From positions 33,833 through 97,832 of the forward strand of contig JAMFSL010000079.1 in assembly GCA_026225275.1 (NCBI GenBank): a stretch of 64,000 nucleotides of DNA. The letters run 5' to 3'. Positions 59,452 to 64,000 of this stretch are shown one piece after another; the stretch's first letter is position 1, and the number at the start of each line of letters is the position of its first letter. The notes below the pieces were generated by a model. It searched no databases. It was not told where the DNA came from and was given only the letters and a program-made list of their open reading frames with translations. Both the position numbers and the translations under genes were made by a program. The DNA comes from Puia dinghuensis (GTDB lineage Bacteria; Bacteroidota; Bacteroidia; Chitinophagales; Chitinophagaceae).

Positions 59452-60483
59452 TTATACGGCTCCGGTGAATTGCCGCAGAAAGCGGACATCGTTTTGGGAA
59501 TAAAGGCGAAGGTCATTGATACGATATTTGAGCTGGCAGATCCTTTCGATCCCCATTCCGAAGGCAAACCCCGTATACTTATTACTGTCGATGCCGAAGT
59601 TGTCCAGCATTTTAGGATGCACCATCCCGCTGCCGAGGATTTCGACCCAGCCGGTATGCTTGCACACGCTGCAGCCGCTGCCGCCGCAGATCCGGCAATT
59701 GATGTCCATTTCGGCGCTGGGTTCGGTGAAAGGAAAATAAGAAGGCCGGAAGCGGACCTTTACATCCTTCCCAAACATTTCCTGCACGAAGAAATACAGT
59801 GTTTGTTTCAGGTCGGCGAAAGACACGTTCTCATCAATATATAATCCTTCTGTCTGATGGAAAAAGCAATGGGCCCTTGCGCTGATCGTTTCGTTGCGGT
59901 AAACGCGGCCGGGACAAATAATGCGAATGGGCGGCCGCTGGCTTTCCATGACGCGGGCCTGGACGCTGCTGGTATGAGTCCGTAGCAGCCAGTCAGGATG
60001 CTGATGAATGTAAAAGGTGTCCTGCATATCCCGGGCCGGATGATTTTCCGGCAGATTGAGCGCCGTAAAATTATGCCAGTCGTCTTCGATCTCCGGGCCT
60101 TCTGCCACAGAAAATCCCAGCCGGCCGAAGATATGGACGATGCGGTCACGTACCAGCGTAATAGGATGATGAGTGCCCAGGGGCAGCGGATCTCCGGGGA
60201 GACTGAGGTCTATCGTACTGGCTGTTTCGGCGTCGCCGGTGGTCAGCTGGCTTTTCCAGCCCTCATACCGTGATTCGGCCAGCAGTTTGAAATCGTTGAG
60301 TACCTGGCCGAATTCCTTTTTCCGGTCGGCAGGAACGTTCTTCATTTCCGTGAAAAGGTTCTTGACAATCCCTTTGGTACCGAGAAAACGAATCCGGTAA
60401 GCTTCCAACGCTTCCGCCCCATCGGGAACAATGGCGGCAATCTCCTGCCTGTATTGCTCGATTTGTTGTAACAATTGCTCCAT
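59452..60483 (-). CDS. pheS: Phenylalanyl-tRNA synthetase alpha chain
   Basis: 343-residue catalytic subunit. The N-terminal coiled coil (1-80) is followed by the class II core: THHPITLVRDRIVHIFGRLGF, HTSSVQARVMESQRPPIRIICPGRVYRNE (motif 2), RPSYFPFTEPSAEMDINC, and GFAFGMGIERICQLKYRINDLR (motif 3). The ATG at 60483 is the family start; a longer upstream frame overlaps the arginase-fold gene antisense. pheT is not adjacent. Confidence 0.96.
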   Translation of the reverse strand: MEQLLQQIEQYRQEIAAIVPDGAEALEAYRIRFLGTKGIVKNLFTEMKNVPADRKKEFGQVLNDFKLLAESRYEGWKSQLTTGDAETASTIDLSLPGDPLPLGTHHPITLVRDRIVHIFGRLGFSVAEGPEIEDDWHNFTALNLPENHPARDMQDTFYIHQHPDWLLRTHTSSVQARVMESQRPPIRIICPGRVYRNETISARAHCFFHQTEGLYIDENVSFADLKQTLYFFVQEMFGKDVKVRFRPSYFPFTEPSAEMDINCRICGGSGCSVCKHTGWVEILGSGMVHPKMLDNFGIDSNKYTGFAFGMGIERICQLKYRINDLRLYSQNDVRFLRQFTGAV

Positions 60484-60541
60484 CCGGCAAAGATAAGAGA
60501 TTGGCTGATTTGTGCTAAGTTTGTCCCCAAACGCGTATTTC

Positions 60542-61678
60542 ATGTCGCCCAACCTCCATATTAGTGATTTCCTGGATCCCATTAATCTGGCCGAGCTCTC
60601 GCAAGACCAGGGATATAAGGATGGACAGATCGGTAAAACGATCGATGCATACGACGAGACTTTCCCTGACCTGTACGAAGCAGATCTGATAATCGTAGGC
60701 TGTGAAGAAGAAAGAGGGATCGGCCGGGACCGGCGCGGCGCCGGCGCCCCCGATGTCATCCGCCAGGAATTCTATCAATTGTTCTACTGGCATTCCGATA
60801 TCAAGCTGGCCGATGCCGGCAATATCCGCGCCGGCGCCACCCTGGCCGATACGTACGCGGCGCTCAAGACCGTTCTGCGCGAGCTGACGGCTATCGGCAA
60901 GACGGTTGTTATACTGGGCGGTTCGCACGACCTGACGCTGTCCCAATATTATACCTACGCCGACAAAAAACACATTATCGAGGCGACCTGCGTAGATGCC
61001 CTGATTGACCTGGACATTCATTCCTTACACCGGAGCGATAATTTCCTCATGGAAATGCTCACCGGCGAACCGAATTATATCAGTCATTACAACCATATCG
61101 GCTTTCAGAGCTACTATGTCCATCCTCATATGCTGGAGACGATGGATAAGCTGCGCTTTGATTGCTTTCGGCTGGGCAGCGTAAAAGACAAGATAGAAGA
61201 AATGGAGCCGGTGATCCGCAATTCTCACCTGTTCAGCTTCGATATTTCAGCGATTGCCCATGCATTCGCTCCCGCCAACGAACTTTCCCCTAATGGATTC
61301 AATGGAGAAGAAGCCTGTATCCTGATGCGCTATGCCGGACTCAGCCATAATATCAATACGATCGGCATCTATGGCTATATGCCCTCGCGGGATACGGGGC
61401 AGCTGACGGCCCGGCAGATCAGTCACATGCTGTGGTACCTGATAGACGGAAAAAGCAAAGGCCGGCGCGAGGCCGCTCTCTCGGACCGGGATTTTTTCAT
61501 CGAATACCGGACTGCCTTCGCGGAAGTGGAAACGACTTTTCTCCAGAGTAAGAAGACACAACGCTGGTGGATGCAATTGCCGGATAGTAAATACATCGCC
61601 TGCTCCTACCAGGACTACCTGTTGGCCAGCAGCAATGAAATACCTGAAAGATGGCTGCGGGCGCAGGAGCGGGGATGA
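60542..61678 (+). CDS. Arginase/ureohydrolase-fold protein with incomplete metal site
   Basis: 378-residue protein of the ureohydrolase superfamily, often called formimidoylglutamase in this phylum. The core motifs are altered: GGSHD (His129) is kept; the DAHxD motif reads DIHSL (Asp158, His160 kept; Leu162 replaces Asp); the SxDxDxxDP motif reads SFDISAIAHAFAP (Asp234 kept; Ser236 and Ala239 replace Asp). So two of six manganese ligands are missing. It may be a pseudo-enzyme or use another metal arrangement. TAAGTTTG at 60516-60523 is a likely -7 element. Its stop overlaps the AraC gene. Confidence 0.8.
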   Translation: MSPNLHISDFLDPINLAELSQDQGYKDGQIGKTIDAYDETFPDLYEADLIIVGCEEERGIGRDRRGAGAPDVIRQEFYQLFYWHSDIKLADAGNIRAGATLADTYAALKTVLRELTAIGKTVVILGGSHDLTLSQYYTYADKKHIIEATCVDALIDLDIHSLHRSDNFLMEMLTGEPNYISHYNHIGFQSYYVHPHMLETMDKLRFDCFRLGSVKDKIEEMEPVIRNSHLFSFDISAIAHAFAPANELSPNGFNGEEACILMRYAGLSHNINTIGIYGYMPSRDTGQLTARQISHMLWYLIDGKSKGRREAALSDRDFFIEYRTAFAEVETTFLQSKKTQRWWMQLPDSKYIACSYQDYLLASSNEIPERWLRAQERG

Positions 61679-62595
61679 AGCAAATCCCTCAATACACGTT
61701 GGACGACAAGTTTCGTCCGGTCCATAGGGTGGAAGTTAACCTCACTCCTTTCGGAAACAATGTCGCCGGGCCCCGGTTCAAAATCGACAACTTTGAATTG
61801 TATTCCAGCGACGGCCTCCGGATGCATCCGATGGGACCATTACGGTGTGACTTTTACCGGATCGGCCTGGTATTGCGGGGCAGCTGCGAATTGCAGATGG
61901 GGCTGGAGCATTTTTCCCAGACGCCCGGCGTAGTGAATTGTTCTTTCCCCAACCAGCTGTTCTCCAAAAAGAACATCAGCGAAGACATTTTCGGTTACTA
62001 TGCCCATTTCAACCCCGGTTTCCTCGATGAGGTCATTCCTGATGCCCGGATAGCGAAGGAGTTCCCCTTTTTCAGCTATGCCGGCAACCCTCTCTTCCAG
62101 CTGGAGGCTCCTGCTATCCAACGGGTGGAGGAACTGCTACACCGGATCGACAGTGAGCTGCAGGGGCAACAAGCGGGACGGGAAAAAGCAGTACAGCTTT
62201 ACCTCTATCTGGTTCTACTCGAATTGAAACGCAGCTATGTGGACGACAATACGGAGATATCGGAGAGCACTGCGCTGGCGATCAAATTCAGGAAATTGAT
62301 ACATGAGCATTATCTGTCTCTGCAAAGGGTGGCCGACTATGCCAATATGCTGTACGTGACACCCAACCATCTGAACCGCGTAGTGAAAGAAGTCACGGGC
62401 AGGACTGCCAGCGACCACATTGCCGAAATGATCCAACAGGAAGCCAAAGTCCTTTTAAGATATACCGATCTTTCCGTCGCAGAGATCGCTTACAAGCTTC
62501 AATTCAGCGAACCATCCTCCTTCAATCGTTCGTTCAAAAAAGGCTCCGGCCTTACTCCGCTGGAATACCGATCGAATGCAGTATCTGGTCAATGA
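61675..62595 (+). CDS. AraC family transcriptional regulator
   Basis: 306-residue regulator. Residues 1-180 are an N-terminal cupin-like ligand domain (LYSSDGLRMHPMGPLRCDFYRIGLVLRG). The C-terminal 100 residues hold the two AraC helix-turn-helices (LQRVADYANMLYVTPNHLNRVVKEVTGRTASDHI; LSVAEIAYKLQFSEPSSFNRSFKKGSGLTPLEYR). The ATG at 61675 overlaps the stop of the arginase-fold gene. The following SDR gene starts 58 bases later, and such AraC genes often control an adjacent oxidoreductase (inference). Confidence 0.9.
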   Translation: MKQIPQYTLDDKFRPVHRVEVNLTPFGNNVAGPRFKIDNFELYSSDGLRMHPMGPLRCDFYRIGLVLRGSCELQMGLEHFSQTPGVVNCSFPNQLFSKKNISEDIFGYYAHFNPGFLDEVIPDARIAKEFPFFSYAGNPLFQLEAPAIQRVEELLHRIDSELQGQQAGREKAVQLYLYLVLLELKRSYVDDNTEISESTALAIKFRKLIHEHYLSLQRVADYANMLYVTPNHLNRVVKEVTGRTASDHIAEMIQQEAKVLLRYTDLSVAEIAYKLQFSEPSSFNRSFKKGSGLTPLEYRSNAVSGQ

Positions 62596-62653
62596 TGTGC
62601 AGGGTCCGGTCAATAGTCCGCCTGTCGCAATGCTGCAATTTTGTAAAAAAAAC

Positions 62654-63367
62654 ATGACAACACTGGAAAACAAAAGAGTCGTTATTGCCGGAGCCACTTC
62701 CGGCATCGGCCGGGCATTAGTAGACCTCCTGGCTGCTGAAAATGCCGATGTGACGGCCATTGGCCGCGATCCGAAGAAACTGGCGGCACTCCGGCAGGAG
62801 TTGCCTGCTGTCAAAGCTATGAGCCTGGATGCCCGGCATCATGAGGATGTGGCGGCCTTCTTCGGGAAAGAAAAAGATATCGATCATTTGGTGCTGGCTC
62901 TGAGCGGGGGGAAGGGTGCCGGAGAATTCCGCACCCTGGCTTTGACCGGTCTACGGGAGGCCTTCGACGAAAAATTCTGGCCACAGCTGGACGTCCTGCA
63001 AACGGCATTGCCCTGTATGAGGCCCGGCGGCAGCATCACCCTGATCACCGCGATCAGTGCTACGGCGGGACTGCCCGGCACATCGGGTCTGGCTGCCATG
63101 AATGGTGCGTTGGAGATCATGGTGCCTATCCTTGCCAGAGAGTTGGCGCCATTGCGGGTCAATGCCGTCTCGCCGGGGGTCATCGACACACCCTGGTGGG
63201 ATCAGTTTACTCCCGATGCCAAAGCGGGTGCCTTTGCCAGCTATAGTCAACAGATATTGGTTAGGCGGGTCGGCCGGCCGGAAGAGGTAGCGGCTACCGT
63301 CAGGTTTATTCTGGAAACGGAATATATCAATGCGACCATCATCGGCTGTCACGGGGGTATCAAATGA
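62654..63367 (+). CDS. Short-chain dehydrogenase
   Basis: 237-residue SDR. VVIAGATSGIGRALVDLLAAENADVTAIGRD binds the cofactor; the Tyr of the usual YxxxK is not found: the corresponding stretch reads LPGTSGLAAMNGALEIMVP, so the catalytic Tyr-Lys pair appears to be missing. The end PEEVAATVRFILETEYINATIIGCHGG is typical. It may therefore be an atypical (non-classical) SDR. ATG at 62654 starts the Rossmann strand; the frame is open upstream into the AraC gene end. Confidence 0.82.
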   Translation: MTTLENKRVVIAGATSGIGRALVDLLAAENADVTAIGRDPKKLAALRQELPAVKAMSLDARHHEDVAAFFGKEKDIDHLVLALSGGKGAGEFRTLALTGLREAFDEKFWPQLDVLQTALPCMRPGGSITLITAISATAGLPGTSGLAAMNGALEIMVPILARELAPLRVNAVSPGVIDTPWWDQFTPDAKAGAFASYSQQILVRRVGRPEEVAATVRFILETEYINATIIGCHGGIK

Positions 63368-63388
63368 CGGTCTCAGTGATCGGTTTAC

Positions 63389-63421
63389 AGCGGATCGGAT
63401 GCCAGGGGCGCCCGATCCGCT
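63389..63421 (+). terminator. Ten-base-pair hairpin between the SDR and PBP4 genes
   Basis: AGCGGATCGG (63389-63398) pairs perfectly with CCGATCCGCT (63412-63421) around a 13-base loop. It starts 21 bases after the SDR stop and has no U tract, so termination is possible rather than certain. Confidence 0.45.
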
Positions 63422-63457
63422 AATTCGTTATCTTGCAGGTAAAGCATTACTTTCAAG

Positions 63458-64000
63458 ATGAGACTACGATTTTTTGCATTGATCCTTGTCCTGTCTGCTT
63501 ACGGCTGGCAGGCCTGCAGCCCTTCCCATTCTGCTATGGCTCCCGGAACAGGAACGTCGCCGGGAAGATCTTCCGGCCATTCTTTGCAGCAATTCGTTGA
63601 GGATAGCCTGTTGGCGCAGCCAGGTCTGCAGTCGGCACAGATCGGCATCTCTCTCTATGACCCGGGCAAGGCCGCCTATCTATACAATTACCAGGGAGAT
63701 AAATACTTCATCCCGGCCAGCAATACAAAGCTTTTTTCCTTGTACGCCGGGCTGAGTTACCTGGGCGATTCCCTGGTGGGCATGCGATACCGGATCAACG
63801 ATACGGCACTCTTCGTGATGCCTTCAGGCGATCCGACCTTCCTTCATCCTGCATATGCTGCACAGCCGGTTATCGACTTCATGAGAAGGGTGGGTAAGAA
63901 TATCTGGCTAATAGACAATAACTGGCAGGACAATGGCCTTGGCAGAGGCTGGGCCTGGGATGACTATAACGATGACTATGCCCCCGAACGCAGCCCATTC
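63458..64000 (+). CDS. D-alanyl-D-alanine carboxypeptidase (PBP4/DacB family), 3' end outside window
   Basis: The first 181 codons of a peptidoglycan carboxypeptidase/endopeptidase. The N-terminus is lipoprotein-like: MRLRFFALILVLSAYGWQAC, Cys20. A Gly/Ser/Pro linker follows, then LLAQPGLQSAQIGISLYDPG, and the catalytic SxxK as SNTK in YFIPASNTKLFSLYAGLSYLG; FVMPSGDPTFLHP and WAWDDYNDDYAPERSPF are characteristic of the S13 family. SxN and KTG motifs lie beyond the window. It trims or opens cross-links in the periplasm. Confidence 0.88.
   Translation, partial: MRLRFFALILVLSAYGWQACSPSHSAMAPGTGTSPGRSSGHSLQQFVEDSLLAQPGLQSAQIGISLYDPGKAAYLYNYQGDKYFIPASNTKLFSLYAGLSYLGDSLVGMRYRINDTALFVMPSGDPTFLHPAYAAQPVIDFMRRVGKNIWLIDNNWQDNGLGRGWAWDDYNDDYAPERSPF

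Noticed and set aside
1..64000. Insertion sequences, prophage, plasmid origin, tRNA or rRNA genes
   Set aside because: No transposase, integrase, phage structural gene, replication initiator, tRNA cloverleaf or rRNA segment was recognised on either strand.

Overview
The window is ordinary chromosomal DNA (about 50% GC) from a member of the Bacteroidota, most probably the Chitinophagaceae or a close relative. The evidence is gliding genes (GldC, GldH), a C-terminal type IX secretion sorting domain, families largely restricted to this phylum (DUF4290, DUF6089, DUF2911, TIGR02757, BatD), promoters of the form TTTG-N19/20-TAnnTTTG, and weak Shine-Dalgarno signals. I see no rRNA, tRNA, CRISPR array, phage or insertion sequence. 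The left edge cuts an aldo/keto reductase and the right edge cuts a PBP4-type carboxypeptidase.

Layout. 1-5.8 kb: aldo/keto reductase end, then a TetR-controlled tripartite efflux operon (TetR, TolC, EmrA-like, EmrB-like). 5.8-6.4 kb: gene-free DNA unusually rich in GGATT. 6.4-15.6 kb: SDR, DoxX-like protein, LysS, flavin reductase plus FAH hydrolase, class-A-beta-lactamase-fold hydrolase, fatty acid hydroxylase, and a minus-strand set ending in a trans-sulfuration enzyme. 15.6-22 kb: two small secreted PepSY-like proteins flanking asparagine synthase, DUF2911 and ACP phosphodiesterase; then a deoxyhypusine-synthase-like enzyme and a TPR protein. 22-28 kb (minus): CorC/CNNM protein, murA-gmk, DUF4290, T9SS cargo. 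28-41.4 kb (plus): glycosyltransferase, GldC, YqeY, CvpA, hydrolase, CBS protein, NadK, DUF6089, UppS, BamA, two Skp/OmpH chaperones, MurI, lipoprotein, then rpmH-rnpA-yidD. 41.4-48 kb: lipoprotein, SOD, TadA, retropepsin-like protein, DusB, CPBP protease, CdsA, Psd, YjjG. 48-64 kb: SDR, BatD, two-component system, GldH, YicC, RluE-type synthase, LpxD, CarboxypepD_reg protein, epimerase, 3-hydroxyacyl-CoA dehydrogenase, PheS, arginase-fold protein, AraC regulator, SDR, PBP4.

Many genes serve the envelope: outer-membrane assembly (BamA, Skp), lipid A (LpxD), undecaprenyl carrier (UppS), peptidoglycan (MurA, MurI, PBP4) and phospholipids (CdsA, Psd).

The most notable structure lies between genes. 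A dispersed family of palindromic elements (copies at about 34.7, 48.1, 53.3 and 59.4 kb, a fragment at 51.0 kb) shares a fixed order of small hairpin, ATTA, and a large A/T-loop hairpin, and its stem shows compensatory base changes. One copy is read through as the N-terminus of GldH. Related arrays of small hairpins with three-base loops lie near 56.2 kb. Other points of interest are an rnpA gene without ATG/GTG/TTG start, structured leaders before a Skp gene and a PepSY-like gene, a MurA with Asp in place of the fosfomycin-target Cys, and an arginase-fold protein lacking two metal ligands.
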